From contig JAKOXH010000006.1 in assembly GCA_029781135.1 (NCBI GenBank), forward strand, positions 124,001-188,000: a stretch of DNA of 64,000 nucleotides, written 5' to 3'. The position numbers were made by a program, and so were the translations under genes. This document shows positions 25,480-34,910 of this stretch, piece after piece; within the stretch, counting starts at the first letter, position 1; every line of letters begins with the position of its first letter. The notes beneath the pieces were generated by a model. The model saw only the letters and a program-made list of their open reading frames with translations, ran no database searches and had not been told where the DNA came from. The stretch comes from Planctomycetota bacterium. GTDB taxonomy: Bacteria; Planctomycetota; Planctomycetia; Pirellulales; Lacipirellulaceae.

Positions 25480-26543
25480 TCCACCTCGGCTCTCAACGCA
25501 GCCGCGGATACCGGTCGCCCCGCGGCTTGCTCTCTGTCCCCTGCCCCCGCTTCGCTGTCCCCTGTCCCCTGTCTCCTGTCTCCTGCAACTGGCGAGGTGT
25601 GTTCCACGATCGAATATGTGTCCGTGTCGCGTATCCAATGAGCGGCGATCATTTCGCCGAGCAACCCGACCGACAGGAATTGTGCCCCAATGATAAACAA
25701 ACCCAGGCAATAGAATAGGGCTGCCGTCTCGTGCAAATGCACGGGGGTCCACCCTTCAATCGTCCGCGACAATAACCAGTGCCCCGCCATCCAGGCCATT
25801 CCCAATCCGCCCAACAGAAACGCGGCCAGTCCGAACGTGCCGAGCATGTGCTGCGGCCGCTGACCGTAGCCAACCAGAAACTTGACGGTTAATAAGTCCA
25901 ACAGCCCTTTGCTCAAACGAGAGACACCGTATTTTGATTTTCCGAATTTTCGCGGCCGATGCTGCACAACGATTTCGCCGACGCGGAACCCTTTTGCCGC
26001 GGCCAGCACCGGCACGAAACGATGTAACTCGCCATAGAGCCGAATCTCGTGCATCACTTCGCGGCGAAAAGCCTTGAGCCCGCAGTTGTGGTCGTGAAGA
26101 TGGACGCCCATCAAATGGCTTACCAGCCAATTGAAGATTCGCGATGCCAGCACTTTATGCCAAGGATCAAATCTGGTTCGCTTCCAACCGCTGACAACGT
26201 CAAATCCTTCGTCGAGCTTGGCCAGTAGATTCGCGATCTCGGCGGGATTATCCTGCAGATCGGCGTCCATCGTGACAATGCGATCGCCATCGGCCGCGTG
26301 GAACCCAGCGCTCAGTGCCGCCGCTTTGCCAAATGTGCGACGCATGCGAATTCCGAGAATCCGCGCGTCGGCCGCCGCCAACGATTCGATGACCGGCCAG
26401 GTTCCATCCCGCGAGCCGTCGTCGACAATAATAATTTGCAGATTGTATCCCTGCGTTTTCGCGACCGCGTCAAGCTCGCGCACTAACGGCGGCAAGCTCT
26501 CGGATTCATTCAACGCGGGAATTATGACAGACAACATATTCAC
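25476..26543 (-). CDS. GT2 glycosyltransferase, dolichyl/polyprenyl-phosphate sugar synthase type
   Basis: A 355-residue enzyme with a GT2 catalytic domain: SVIIPALNESESLPPLVREL, IIIVDDGSRDGTW, TMDADLQDNP (DXD-like) and the acceptor block GKSKYGVSRLSKGLLDLLTV. Two C-terminal membrane helices (GLAAFLLGGLGMAWMAG and AALFYCLGLFIIGAQFLSVG) place it with polyprenyl-phosphate mannosyl/glucosyl/aminoarabinosyl transferases. The last about 35 residues (VAGDRRQGTGDSEAGAGDRE...) come from a family D repeat in frame. It is coupled to the GT-C gene downstream. Confidence 0.88.
   Translation of the reverse strand: MNMLSVIIPALNESESLPPLVRELDAVAKTQGYNLQIIIVDDGSRDGTWPVIESLAAADARILGIRMRRTFGKAAALSAGFHAADGDRIVTMDADLQDNPAEIANLLAKLDEGFDVVSGWKRTRFDPWHKVLASRIFNWLVSHLMGVHLHDHNCGLKAFRREVMHEIRLYGELHRFVPVLAAAKGFRVGEIVVQHRPRKFGKSKYGVSRLSKGLLDLLTVKFLVGYGQRPQHMLGTFGLAAFLLGGLGMAWMAGHWLLSRTIEGWTPVHLHETAALFYCLGLFIIGAQFLSVGLLGEMIAAHWIRDTDTYSIVEHTSPVAGDRRQGTGDSEAGAGDREQAAGRPVSAAALRAEVE
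25531..25588. repeat. family D repeat inside the GT2 3' end
   Basis: Units of CTGTCCCCTGTCTCCTGTCT encode the GT2 C-terminal tail in frame and in another frame an open extension upstream of the GT-C start. The same units are found between genes at 23776-23802 and 46679-46711. Confidence 0.7.
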
Positions 26544-26602
26544 AGGTCTTGTGCCGTCGCTCTTTCAATCACCGTCTTTGTTCGCGGCTAATCACCTATG
26601 GC

Positions 26603-26671
26603 TCGTTTAACACCGAGTCAGCGGCGAGGCGAAGCGTCACGGCCCGTCGCCGTTGGCTCCGGGTTAAACGA
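26603..26671. repeat. palindromic repeat, family A, copy 2
   Basis: Arms TCGTTTAACACCGAGTCAGC and GTTGGCTCCGGGTTAAACGA around GGCGAGG...CGTCGCC. It lies in the 179-base gap between the GT2 and the membrane protein gene. Confidence 0.75.
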
Positions 26672-26722
26672 GCTGTGACGATTCATTCTCCGGGAACTCA
26701 TCAATGTGTCAGCGATGCTTAC

Positions 26723-27709
26723 TCAATTACCGTTCGACTTCGATTTGGGCCAGACTGCCACGCCTATATATAGGATACCACACACAGCTAACTCCGACAC
26801 CAACCAAACTACCCGCAGTAATACCGCGACAACGATTGCATTGACGTCGCCACACGCGGGCACGAGGATCTTGATGAGCAGCCCATCGCGCACACCCAAC
26901 CCGGCTGGCAATTGAGAGAGAAACCCGGCGACGACGGAAAACGCCGCGGCCGCCACGAACAGCGGCAGATCGTGCAGCGGACTAAGCGACACGATACCGA
27001 TCGCCCGAACCGTCGCCCACAAACTCAAACCGGCGAACAGCCAACACACAATCGCGGAACCGCAGCCGCTCGCCAACAGCCGGTAGTCAACCTGCGCTAA
27101 TCTCTGTTCAAAGTCTGAAGCGGGAATTGCATCTTCTCCATCGTTACCCGGCGGCTGAGAAATCCCTAGGCTCGCCAAACGTCGAAAGACCGGTGGTAGC
27201 ACCGGCACGCCAGCCACGCAGGCCATTGCAAAGGCCGCCAACGTAACGATCGGTTCCACAGGTAGCACAAGCGCCGAAATAACCCCGGCGAGCAAACCAC
27301 CCACCGCCATCATGGTGAGCGTTTCCACCAACGCACTCGACAGCGCCGCCCGCATCGAGGGCACCCACCGCCGCACCGTGGCCACGCGTAAAATCACCGA
27401 CATGGCCTTCCCCGGTACATATTTACCGAGGTGCCCTAGAAAATAGGCTCGCAGTGTGGCGGGAAATGGCGGCATGAAGCCTAACGCAAAGAGCGTGCGA
27501 TTCCAGAACCAGCCCATCGGCACCAATCCAAAAGCGTACAGCAAGCCAGAAAAAACCAGCCACGCTGGTTGCACGTGCCATTCATGTTCGGAGAGCTTTG
27601 CCGACGCCCCACGCACGGTGCCGCTTACGCCCCACGCCACAATCACCAGCGCAGCAACTCGCAAAGCCCAAACCAGCACTCGGCGATAGGATCGGGAACT
27701 GTTCGTCAT
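26723..27709 (-). CDS. LPG-synthase-type (UPF0104) membrane protein
   Basis: A 328-residue polytopic membrane protein of the lysylphosphatidylglycerol synthase transmembrane region family (AglD/MprF N-terminal type). Family markers include AYFLGHLGKYVPGKAMSVIL, a long hydrophobic series (WVPSMRAALSSALVETLTMM, later FSVVAGFLSQLPAGLGVRDG) and the final GDVNAIVVAVLLRVVWLVSE. The LPG synthetase C-terminal domain is absent. Such stand-alone proteins often sit with glycosyltransferases and are thought to act as flippases or lipid modifiers. Here it begins the envelope cluster with GT2 and GT-C. ATG at 27709 was preferred to TTG at 27718. Confidence 0.82.
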   Translation of the reverse strand: MTNSSRSYRRVLVWALRVAALVIVAWGVSGTVRGASAKLSEHEWHVQPAWLVFSGLLYAFGLVPMGWFWNRTLFALGFMPPFPATLRAYFLGHLGKYVPGKAMSVILRVATVRRWVPSMRAALSSALVETLTMMAVGGLLAGVISALVLPVEPIVTLAAFAMACVAGVPVLPPVFRRLASLGISQPPGNDGEDAIPASDFEQRLAQVDYRLLASGCGSAIVCWLFAGLSLWATVRAIGIVSLSPLHDLPLFVAAAAFSVVAGFLSQLPAGLGVRDGLLIKILVPACGDVNAIVVAVLLRVVWLVSELAVCGILYIGVAVWPKSKSNGN

Positions 27710-27909
27710 CAAGGTCAATCGTTTTCTAGCTCGAATGTTCGTACTCGATTCTCTCTGAAATCAGCCGCTCAAAGCAAGATTGCCGGTGGGAGAACGAACG
27801 AGGTTTGTTAGAATTCAGGCATCCAGGAGTCTTACGCACCGACTGGCGTAACGCCTCGCACGGCCAGTCGTTACACCGCAATTGCCCTTCAAACGCTCGG
27901 GAGGTACGT

Positions 27910-29274
27910 GTGCCGCGGCTGATTTCGTTCATTGTGCTGCTGGCAATTGTGCTGCTCGTGGGAGCGGTATTCTTCCAAGTGATGGCTCAGTTCATGGTGC
28001 CACTCTTCTTGGCGTGCGTTCTCCTGGTCGTCTTTCAACCTCTGCATCGTTGGATTTTGCATTATTTGCCGAAGTACCCGCGCATGGCGGCCTTGGCGAC
28101 GACCTTCGCGATTTTGCTCGTCGTCCTGTTACCGTTAGCCTGGCTCGGTTGGAAAGCCTACGTCGAAATGCATTCGATGTTCGCGCCAGACGTGAATGTG
28201 GTTTCAACGGAAGAAGCGTCCAAGACGTTGCCTCCAACGACGCACTCCAACGACCTCCAAGTCAAACCAGATGTGACCGAAAGCAAAGCCAAACTTGCCT
28301 TTATCGCCAGCATCAAGAAGGCCGCCTATGATCTGCGCGATAAAGTCCGCGAATGGACGGGCATCTTTATCGACGACGATACGATCGAAGGATATCGAAA
28401 ATCGGGTGGCTCTTTTTTGACTTCCAAGGCAATCAGTGGGCTGCAATCGGCGGTCGGCATTTTGGTGGGGCTCGCGATCATGGTGATCGCGCTCTACTAT
28501 TTTCTGGCCGATGGTCCCGCCATGATCGAAACGGTGCTCGATCTGTCGCCACTCGATTCCAAGTACGAGCAGGAACTACTGGAACGCTTCGCCGATATCA
28601 GCCGGGCCGTGGTGGTCGCCACGCTGTTATCGGCCGTCGTGCAAGGCACGCTGGCAGGTATTGGTTACGCATTCGCATTGCCGCGCGAAGCGCCGGTGTT
28701 TCTGCTGACGGCACTGACCATGGTTACCGCGCTGGTGCCATTCGTGGGCGCGGCCGCCACTTGGATTTGTGTCGCGGGCTGGGTGTTCTTGTATGGCGAA
28801 CATGTGGTGAATGGTCAGGTCGTACAGGGCGACCCCACGAAGGCCATCATCCTGGCAATTTATTGCACGCTCGTCGTCTCGAGTATTGATAACGTCATCA
28901 AGCCGTTCATCCTGCACGGCCAATCGAAATTGCATCCGCTACTTGCCTTGCTAAGCATTTTGGGCGGCGTGCAGGTGCTCGGCCCCGTGGGAATTCTCGT
29001 GGGACCGATGCTGGTATCGTTCCTGCAAGCACTCCTCAACATGCTGCGTAAAGAGCTGGATTCCTTCGGCGGTTCCCCGATCGAAGGCACAACACCGCTA
29101 GCAGTGCCAGCAAGTTCGCCTTCTCAGGCGCCCGATGGCGGCGGTGCGCCACCTGTCATGGTTTCGACGCCAATTGCGGCCACTTCAACTGCCGGTCATC
29201 CGGCCGCCAAGACCCCTCCCGTTTCAAATTCCCCGAACGGCGGTGGTGGACGCCGGGCCAAGCGCAAGAAGTGA
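27910..29274 (+). CDS. AI-2E family transporter
   Basis: A 454-residue membrane protein of the AI-2E/PerM family. It has an N-terminal helix pair (ISFIVLLAIVLLVGAVFFQV, FMVPLFLACVLLVVFQPLH), a soluble insertion of about 140 residues with charged helices, then family blocks LYYFLADGPAMIETVLDLSP, VVQGTLAGIGYAFALP, LVPFVGAAATWI, VSSIDNVIKPFILHGQSKLH and LLSILGGVQVLGPVGILVGP. The last 60 residues are Pro/Ala/Thr-rich with a basic end (GGGRRAKRKK). The GTG at 27910 was chosen because GGAGG precedes it and the first helix follows directly. Confidence 0.88.
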   Translation: MPRLISFIVLLAIVLLVGAVFFQVMAQFMVPLFLACVLLVVFQPLHRWILHYLPKYPRMAALATTFAILLVVLLPLAWLGWKAYVEMHSMFAPDVNVVSTEEASKTLPPTTHSNDLQVKPDVTESKAKLAFIASIKKAAYDLRDKVREWTGIFIDDDTIEGYRKSGGSFLTSKAISGLQSAVGILVGLAIMVIALYYFLADGPAMIETVLDLSPLDSKYEQELLERFADISRAVVVATLLSAVVQGTLAGIGYAFALPREAPVFLLTALTMVTALVPFVGAAATWICVAGWVFLYGEHVVNGQVVQGDPTKAIILAIYCTLVVSSIDNVIKPFILHGQSKLHPLLALLSILGGVQVLGPVGILVGPMLVSFLQALLNMLRKELDSFGGSPIEGTTPLAVPASSPSQAPDGGGAPPVMVSTPIAATSTAGHPAAKTPPVSNSPNGGGGRRAKRKK

Positions 29275-29433
29275 TTTTGCTGTCCTGCTTTGGTAGCCGC
29301 CGATATTCAGGTCGCTCGTGACGATTTTGCGAGACTTGTCTAGGTGATTTTTGCCCTTCTCGCTTAGAATGCAGCCCTTGTTCGACGTGGCGGCCGCCTG
29401 CCGCCGACGGACTCCGTTCATCGAGGGATCGCC

Positions 29434-30840
29434 ATGCACGCTGCCAGGATGCTCGCCGTTTTCGCGACCGTGGGAATCGTATTGGAACTTGCCGCCTTGT
29501 CGGCGTATGGTCAAGCGAATTGGTCGGGCAGCGCCGCGCCGCAAGCGACGACGACGTACGACCGATACGGGCAGGCCATCAATTCGAGTGCCGCCACGAT
29601 TTCGCAACAAACGCAAAATGTTGCGAACAACGCCGGCAACGCGTTGCGCGATGGCCTGGACGCTGGATTCCGTGCGGCCGAGCAAACGGTGAATTCGGCC
29701 GCCTCGCAAATGTCCTCGTCATTTTCTGGCAATGCATCGAACCAAGCGACTAGCAACAACGCGGCACGGAGCAATGTGGCCTCGCCATGGCCGAATAGTG
29801 GCTCGGCACCGCCTTCGATACAAGCCACTCGCACCGCGGCGGGTGCGCCGGCGAACGGCAACGGGTGGTCGAGCATTGGAACTTCGATTGCCGCGCCGCC
29901 ACTGATTGTGCCACAGTCGCCAATGGCAAACCCTAACTACAATGCGGCACCCGCGGGAACGACGGCCGCGGCCAGTGCCGGTCGCAATGGTCCGAACTTC
30001 CCAGCACCCCCCACGAATGACCAACAATCGCTACATAGTGTGTTAAATGATCCAGCGAGGTCGGCAACCGCGCCATCAGGCGTTAGTGCCCCAGATTGGA
30101 CGAAGACTTGGAACAACAATGCGCAATCCGCTCCCGCGACGATCGGCCGAACGGGCAATCAACCGATGGTGGGGGGAATGACGCAGGACTCCGGGCTTGT
30201 GCCGGTGCAAGGCAGTTCGTTTAGCCAAAATGATCCGCGGGCGACCACCGCGGCACGACCGAATGATAGTAACTTGCTGGATTCATGGAACAATCAACCT
30301 CAGCCGCAGATGCCGGCGATTGAATCGACCGCCAATCGGCCGCCAGTCAACGCGAATGTCGCGGGGCCGCAATTGAACAGTCCCTTAAACAATGCGCAGT
30401 CTGGCCAGTTCGCGAATAATGCGAACGTGCCGAACGGGCAGTTTCCGAATACGGCCGGTGCGCAGTCGTGGAATCAACCGAATGGCCAACTTACCGGTCA
30501 ACCTAATGGGCAGATGCCGAACGGCCAGCAATACGCGAGCTATCCGCCGGGAAACATGAACGCGAATGCCGGGCAGATGCCGCAAGGCCAGATGACTAAT
30601 GGCCAGCTGGCCAACAATCAGTACGGCACCGGCATGAACGGCAACCAACGAACGCAGGCCAGCGTTGGCGCGTCGGATCAGCCGTGGGTGCCGATGGTGC
30701 TGGCCGTGATCGGGCTGGCGATGTCGTTCGCGGCCAACTTGTACTTGGGGGCGAGTTACTTGGACGCCCGGCAGAAGTACCAGTCGCTCGTTCGCAAGAC
30801 GGCCGATACGTTCCGCCGCGTTTCGGCCGCCGCGGCGTAG
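29434..30840 (+). CDS. low-complexity Asn/Gln/Pro-rich exported protein with C-terminal anchor
   Basis: A 468-residue protein with a signal peptide (MHAARMLAVFATVGIVLELA, cleavage near AYGQA), about 370 residues rich in Asn, Gln, Ala, Pro and Gly, and a C-terminal membrane helix (VPMVLAVIGLAMSFAANLYL) followed by a short basic cytoplasmic end (SYLDARQKYQSLVRKTADTF). Repeated GQ/NGQ units (for example LTGQPNGQMPNGQQYA) fill residues 320-390. The topology is a long disordered extracytoplasmic chain anchored at the C-terminus. The anchor block resembles those of other planctomycete proteins with Pro-rich stalks. Function is unknown. Confidence 0.65.
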   Translation: MHAARMLAVFATVGIVLELAALSAYGQANWSGSAAPQATTTYDRYGQAINSSAATISQQTQNVANNAGNALRDGLDAGFRAAEQTVNSAASQMSSSFSGNASNQATSNNAARSNVASPWPNSGSAPPSIQATRTAAGAPANGNGWSSIGTSIAAPPLIVPQSPMANPNYNAAPAGTTAAASAGRNGPNFPAPPTNDQQSLHSVLNDPARSATAPSGVSAPDWTKTWNNNAQSAPATIGRTGNQPMVGGMTQDSGLVPVQGSSFSQNDPRATTAARPNDSNLLDSWNNQPQPQMPAIESTANRPPVNANVAGPQLNSPLNNAQSGQFANNANVPNGQFPNTAGAQSWNQPNGQLTGQPNGQMPNGQQYASYPPGNMNANAGQMPQGQMTNGQLANNQYGTGMNGNQRTQASVGASDQPWVPMVLAVIGLAMSFAANLYLGASYLDARQKYQSLVRKTADTFRRVSAAAA

Positions 30841-31065
30841 TGCATTCTTGGTGTAGCGAAATTCGCAAGAATTCCGGGAATTGCCCGGTACAACCGAAGT
30901 CTCGCGACTTCAACTACGGTAAATTCTCCACGACGCGTTCGCGTTCATTCTCTGGCCCGGCCAGTTACGCTGCGGGCATTGCATTAATACGCCATTTCTC
31001 GTCGATCCGACAGGCTTCGAGCCGATTGGCCTATTCGGCCGCCCACCCCCCACCATATGGCTGGA

Positions 31066-31107
31066 TGTAAAGTATGCTTGACACATTGTAAAGTTTGCTG
31101 TACAATG
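31066..31107 (+). promoter_or_regulatory. sigma70-type promoter with overlapping operator
   Basis: TTGACA (31078-31083) and TACAAT (31101-31106) are separated by exactly 17 bases. A direct repeat TGTAAAGTATGCT/TGTAAAGTTTGCT (31066-31078, 31087-31099) has a 21-base period, about two helical turns, and an inverted repeat CATTGTA...TACAATG (31084-31107) overlaps the -10 box. Autorepression by the XRE protein encoded 29 bases downstream is the simple reading. Confidence 0.8.
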
Positions 31108-31135
31108 CTAGCAGACTTCTAATGGCGCGTGTCGT

Positions 31136-31351
31136 ATGAAAGTGCACCTGAAACGCTATCGATTCGAGGCTGGTGAGATGACCCAGCAGGACCTGGCGGA
31201 TCGGGTCGGGGTGACGCGGCAAACGATCATCTCGATCGAGCGCGGGAAATACAAACCGTCGATCGAGTTGGCGTTGCGGCTGGCACGGGTGTTTGGCGCG
31301 AGCGTGGAAGCGTTGTTCGAACTCGACGAGACTGGCGAGGTGGAAAAATGA
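31136..31351 (+). CDS. XRE-family HTH regulator
   Basis: A 71-residue transcription regulator consisting almost only of a Cro/C1-type HTH: KRYRFEAGEMTQQDLADRVG, then VTRQTIISIERGKYKPSIEL and LALRLARVFGASVEALFEL. This is the YozG/HTH_3 type that typically controls a neighbouring membrane protein. It overlaps the downstream gene by four bases (ATGA). A near-ideal promoter with a double-repeat operator lies just upstream, so autoregulation is likely. Confidence 0.9.
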   Translation: MKVHLKRYRFEAGEMTQQDLADRVGVTRQTIISIERGKYKPSIELALRLARVFGASVEALFELDETGEVEK

Positions 31352-32094
31352 ACGTGCTCCGAGAGAAATGGCATTGGTTTGGCGGCGTTACAAATTTGTC
31401 GCTCGTGACAGTGATTGCGATCGCGCTCGTGGCGGTGGGCTTGCTCTTGGGAGCGACAACGCATGCGGCGTTTATGATCTTGTTCGCGCTGGGGGCATTC
31501 GGGCCCGGGTTGTTGCGGCAGATGGGGCTGCTCGACGACCTCGACGAGTTGCAGAAGGAGGCGGCGGCGAAATCGGGGCTGCGGGCCTACCTGGTTACGG
31601 CAATTCTATTGATGGCGGTGGTGATCGCCGAGAACTGGAATGGCCTGGACCTCGGACTGGCGCGGGAACACGTGCCGGCGTCATCGGTCGTGCTGCTGAT
31701 GCTGGTGGTATACTACGCGAGTTACTGCCTGAGTTTTTGGGATACGCGGAAGGCGGTGTCGCGGGTGCTACTGGCGATTGGTTTGTTTTGGCTGTCGTTC
31801 GTGGTGCTCAGTCACCCCAGTGAGCCGGGACCGCTCATCGGCGAGTCGCTGGTGGTAGCGGGGCCATTTTTGGCGGCGGCGGTGTTGTGCCGCTGGTTCC
31901 CGCGCACGGTGGGGCTGGCGCTCATTGCACTGGCCCTCGGGTCGATCTATTTTTTTCACATGATTCGGTTTGGCGATTCGTTTGCGGAGAGTATCGCATT
32001 TGGCGGGTTTACGCTGCTACTCATTCCGCTGCCGCTCACTGTGGCAGGAGTAGCCCTTATCGCGGACGGAAGTAAGCAGCGTGGCGAGGAGTAA
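31348..32094 (+). CDS. membrane protein paired with the XRE regulator
   Basis: A 248-residue protein with about six or seven membrane helices (about 15-35, 38-55, 80-95, 112-130, 137-157, 170-185, 190-207, 215-240). Loops are short, with one charged cytoplasmic stretch (LLDDLDELQKEAAAKSGLRA). No catalytic motif is visible and I do not recognise a family. Gene order (XRE regulator then multi-pass protein with ATGA overlap) matches known regulator/membrane protein couples of unknown function. It converges with the phosphoketolase gene, only 15 bases separating the two stops. Confidence 0.65.
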   Translation: MNVLREKWHWFGGVTNLSLVTVIAIALVAVGLLLGATTHAAFMILFALGAFGPGLLRQMGLLDDLDELQKEAAAKSGLRAYLVTAILLMAVVIAENWNGLDLGLAREHVPASSVVLLMLVVYYASYCLSFWDTRKAVSRVLLAIGLFWLSFVVLSHPSEPGPLIGESLVVAGPFLAAAVLCRWFPRTVGLALIALALGSIYFFHMIRFGDSFAESIAFGGFTLLLIPLPLTVAGVALIADGSKQRGEE

Positions 32095-32109
32095 ACGCCG
32101 CGTATGACG

Positions 32110-34584
32110 TTACACGTTGTCGCCTTCAGTGGAAGTGGCACCGATGCGAGTGGTGCCGTTTTGGCCCCACTTCCAGCCGCTGATTTCGGGCATGTCGTCG
32201 CCGTGCTCGATGATGTAGTCCTTGTGTGCCAGGAGCTTCTCGCGCAGGGCCTGCTTGAAGTAGGCACTGCGCGAACCGAGTTGTGGCAGGCGATCGATCA
32301 CGTCTTCCACGAGGTGGAACCGGTCGAGATCGTTGAGCACGACCATATCAAAAGGCGTGGTGGTCGTGCCTTCTTCCTTGTAGCCGCGAACATGAAGGTT
32401 CTTGTGGTTGGTCCGTCGATAGGTGAGCCGGTGGATGAGCCACGGGTAGCCGTGGAAGGCGAAGATGATCGGCTTATCCTTGGTGAACAGGGCATCGAAG
32501 TCACGGTCGGAGAGGCCGTGCGGATGTTCGTGCGATGGCTGTAACTTCATGAGATTCACGACATTGACGACGCGGATGCGAAGCTCGGGCAAGAGCTTGC
32601 GGAGAATTTCGACCGCTGCCAGCGTTTCGAGCGTTGGTACGTCGCCGCAGCAGGCCATGACGACATCGGGCTCGTAACCTTGGTCGTTGGAGGCCCATTC
32701 CCAAATGCCGAGGCCTTCGCTGCAATGCTTGACGGCCTGGTCCATCGTGAGCCACTGTGGGGCGGGCTGTTTGCCAGCAACGACGACATTCACGTAGTTG
32801 CGGCTGCGTAGGCAGTGGTCGGTGACGGAGAGCAGGCAGTTGGCATCGGGCGGCAGATAAATGCGGATCACCTCGGCCTTCTTGTTCACGACGTGATCGA
32901 GGAAGCCAGGATCTTGGTGCGAGAAGCCGTTGTTGTCTTGTCGCCACACGTGCGAGCTGAGGAAGTAGTTGAACGACGCGATCGGCCGGCGCCACGCGAT
33001 ATCGTTGCACACTTTGAGCCACTTGGCGTGCTGGTTGAACATCGAGTCGATGATGTGCACGAACGCCTCGTAGCACGAGAAGAAGCCGTGGCGACCGGTG
33101 AGCAGGTAGCCTTCGAGCCAGCCTTGGCATTGATGCTCGCTGAGGACTTCCATGACGCGGCCATCGGGGCTGAGCTTGTCGTCCTCGGGGTAGATATCGG
33201 CCATGTAGCAACGCGTGGTGACGTCGAGCACGTCTTGCCAGCGGTTGGAGTTGTTTTCGTCGGGACTGAAGAGACGGAAGTTCTTGGCCTCCAGGTTGAG
33301 TTTCATCACATCGCGTAAATACTTGCCCATGACGCGGGCCGATTCGGCGGTGGTAACTCCCGGTTTCGGCACGGCGACGGCGTAGTCGCGGAAGTTCGGC
33401 ATTTTGAGATCTCGCAACAACAAGCCGCCGTTGGTGTGGGGATTGTCGCTCATGCGGCGATGACCTTCCGGCGCGAGCGCCTGCAGATACTGTTTGAGAC
33501 GGCCGTTTTCGTCAAAGAGCTCTTCGGGCCGGTAACTCTTCAGCCAGTTTTCGAGGATGCCGATGTGTTCGGGTCGATCCATATCGCTCATCGGCACTTG
33601 ATGGCTGCGCCAATAGTCTTCGCACTTCTTGCCGTCGATTTCGGCCGGGCAAGTCCAGCCCTTGGGCGTGCGGAAAATGATCATGGGCCAGGCAGGACGT
33701 TTAACTTCGCCGTTGGTGCGGGCATCGGACCAAATTTGTTTGATCTCGGCAACCACCGTATCGAGCACGCTGGCCAGTTGTTGGTGGACCTCTTCGGGGT
33801 CGCTGCCTTCGACGAAGTACGGCTTGTAGCCCATGCCTTCGAAGTACTTTTGTAGTTCCTCCTGCGGAATGCGCGCCAGGTAGCAGGGGTTAGCGATTTT
33901 GTAGCCGTTGAGGTGGAGAATCGGCAGCACGCAGCCATCGCGCGCGGGGTTGAGGAACTTGTTGCCGTGCCAGCCGGTGGCGAGCGGGCCGGTTTCGGCT
34001 TCGCCATCGCCCACGACGCAGGCGACGATGAGGTCGGGGTTGTCGAACGCGGCACCGTAGGCGTGGCTCAGCGCGTAGCCGAGTTCGCCGCCTTCGTGGA
34101 TGCTGCCCGGCGTTTCGGGCGCGACGTGGCTCGGGATGCCACCGGGGAAGCTGAACTGCTTGAACAGCCGCTTCATGCCTTCAACATCCTGGCCGATGTT
34201 CGGGTAGACCTCGCTGTACGTGCCTTCGAGGTAGGCGTGCGCGACGAGTGACGGGCCGCCGTGGCCGGGGCCGATCACGTAGATCATGTTGAGGTCATCT
34301 TTCTTGATGACACGATTGAGGTGGACACACAACATGTTGAGGCCGGGCGAGGTGCCCCAGTGACCCAGCAGCCGCGGCTTGATGTGTTCACGCTTGAGTG
34401 GTTCGCGGAGGAGGGGGTTATCGAGCAAGTAAATTTGTCCGAGCGACAAGTAGTTCGATGCGCGCCAATAGGCATCCATGAGGCGGAGTTCGTCGGCCGA
34501 GAGCGGATTGGTCTTGGCGACAGCCCTTTTCATTGTTTCCTGTGAAGCTTGTTTGCGGTTTGGTTTGGTCGCGAGACGGGACAT
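32110..34584 (-). CDS. xfp: xylulose-5-phosphate/fructose-6-phosphate phosphoketolase
   Basis: An 824-residue thiamine-diphosphate enzyme that cleaves xylulose 5-phosphate or fructose 6-phosphate with phosphate to acetyl phosphate and an aldose phosphate. Family blocks are [40 protein letters not shown], the TDP motif [33 protein letters not shown] and [15 protein letters not shown]. Length fits the family (about 790-830). AGGAG lies eight bases before the ATG. It provides an ATP-saving route to acetyl phosphate. No acetate kinase gene is adjacent. Confidence 0.96.
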   Translation of the reverse strand: MSRLATKPNRKQASQETMKRAVAKTNPLSADELRLMDAYWRASNYLSLGQIYLLDNPLLREPLKREHIKPRLLGHWGTSPGLNMLCVHLNRVIKKDDLNMIYVIGPGHGGPSLVAHAYLEGTYSEVYPNIGQDVEGMKRLFKQFSFPGGIPSHVAPETPGSIHEGGELGYALSHAYGAAFDNPDLIVACVVGDGEAETGPLATGWHGNKFLNPARDGCVLPILHLNGYKIANPCYLARIPQEELQKYFEGMGYKPYFVEGSDPEEVHQQLASVLDTVVAEIKQIWSDARTNGEVKRPAWPMIIFRTPKGWTCPAEIDGKKCEDYWRSHQVPMSDMDRPEHIGILENWLKSYRPEELFDENGRLKQYLQALAPEGHRRMSDNPHTNGGLLLRDLKMPNFRDYAVAVPKPGVTTAESARVMGKYLRDVMKLNLEAKNFRLFSPDENNSNRWQDVLDVTTRCYMADIYPEDDKLSPDGRVMEVLSEHQCQGWLEGYLLTGRHGFFSCYEAFVHIIDSMFNQHAKWLKVCNDIAWRRPIASFNYFLSSHVWRQDNNGFSHQDPGFLDHVVNKKAEVIRIYLPPDANCLLSVTDHCLRSRNYVNVVVAGKQPAPQWLTMDQAVKHCSEGLGIWEWASNDQGYEPDVVMACCGDVPTLETLAAVEILRKLLPELRIRVVNVVNLMKLQPSHEHPHGLSDRDFDALFTKDKPIIFAFHGYPWLIHRLTYRRTNHKNLHVRGYKEEGTTTTPFDMVVLNDLDRFHLVEDVIDRLPQLGSRSAYFKQALREKLLAHKDYIIEHGDDMPEISGWKWGQNGTTRIGATSTEGDNV

Positions 34585-34882
34585 AACATGCTCCTAGATT
34601 GAGGCGTTGTCCGGCTGGCCAGGGGGCAGGATGGTGGGCGAAACCGAAGTCTTCTTCGGCGCCAAATTAATGTCGCAGGCCGAGCAGCGGATTGCTGCAT
34701 TTCGGGTGCCTTATCGAGGGTAGCTTTTTTGTCGCGGCGGATGGCCAATATGGTGGAATGAGGAAAATCGTGTCGAAGCCGCACACTGGAGATGGGGCGA
34801 CGGACCAAAAGTGCGCCGAACTGGCACGGCAGAGATTTGGCAGACGTAGCAGTGGTAGCGAGCGTGCGGGGTGTGAGGGCGT

Positions 34883-34903
34883 CCGCGTCTCGGCGAGACG
34901 CGG
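34883..34903. repeat. family B palindrome at the end of the YhaN-like gene
   Basis: CCGCGTCTCGGCGAGACGCGG, an almost perfect 21-base palindrome, lies eight bases beyond the stop of the YhaN-like gene (34911). Confidence 0.65.
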
Positions 34904-34910
34904 CCACGGG

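Noticed and set aside
25480-25752. N-terminal extension of the GT-C protein
   Set aside because: It overlaps the GT2 gene and is partly repeat-derived (GDRGQRSGGRGQR); the ATGA overlap supports the shorter start.
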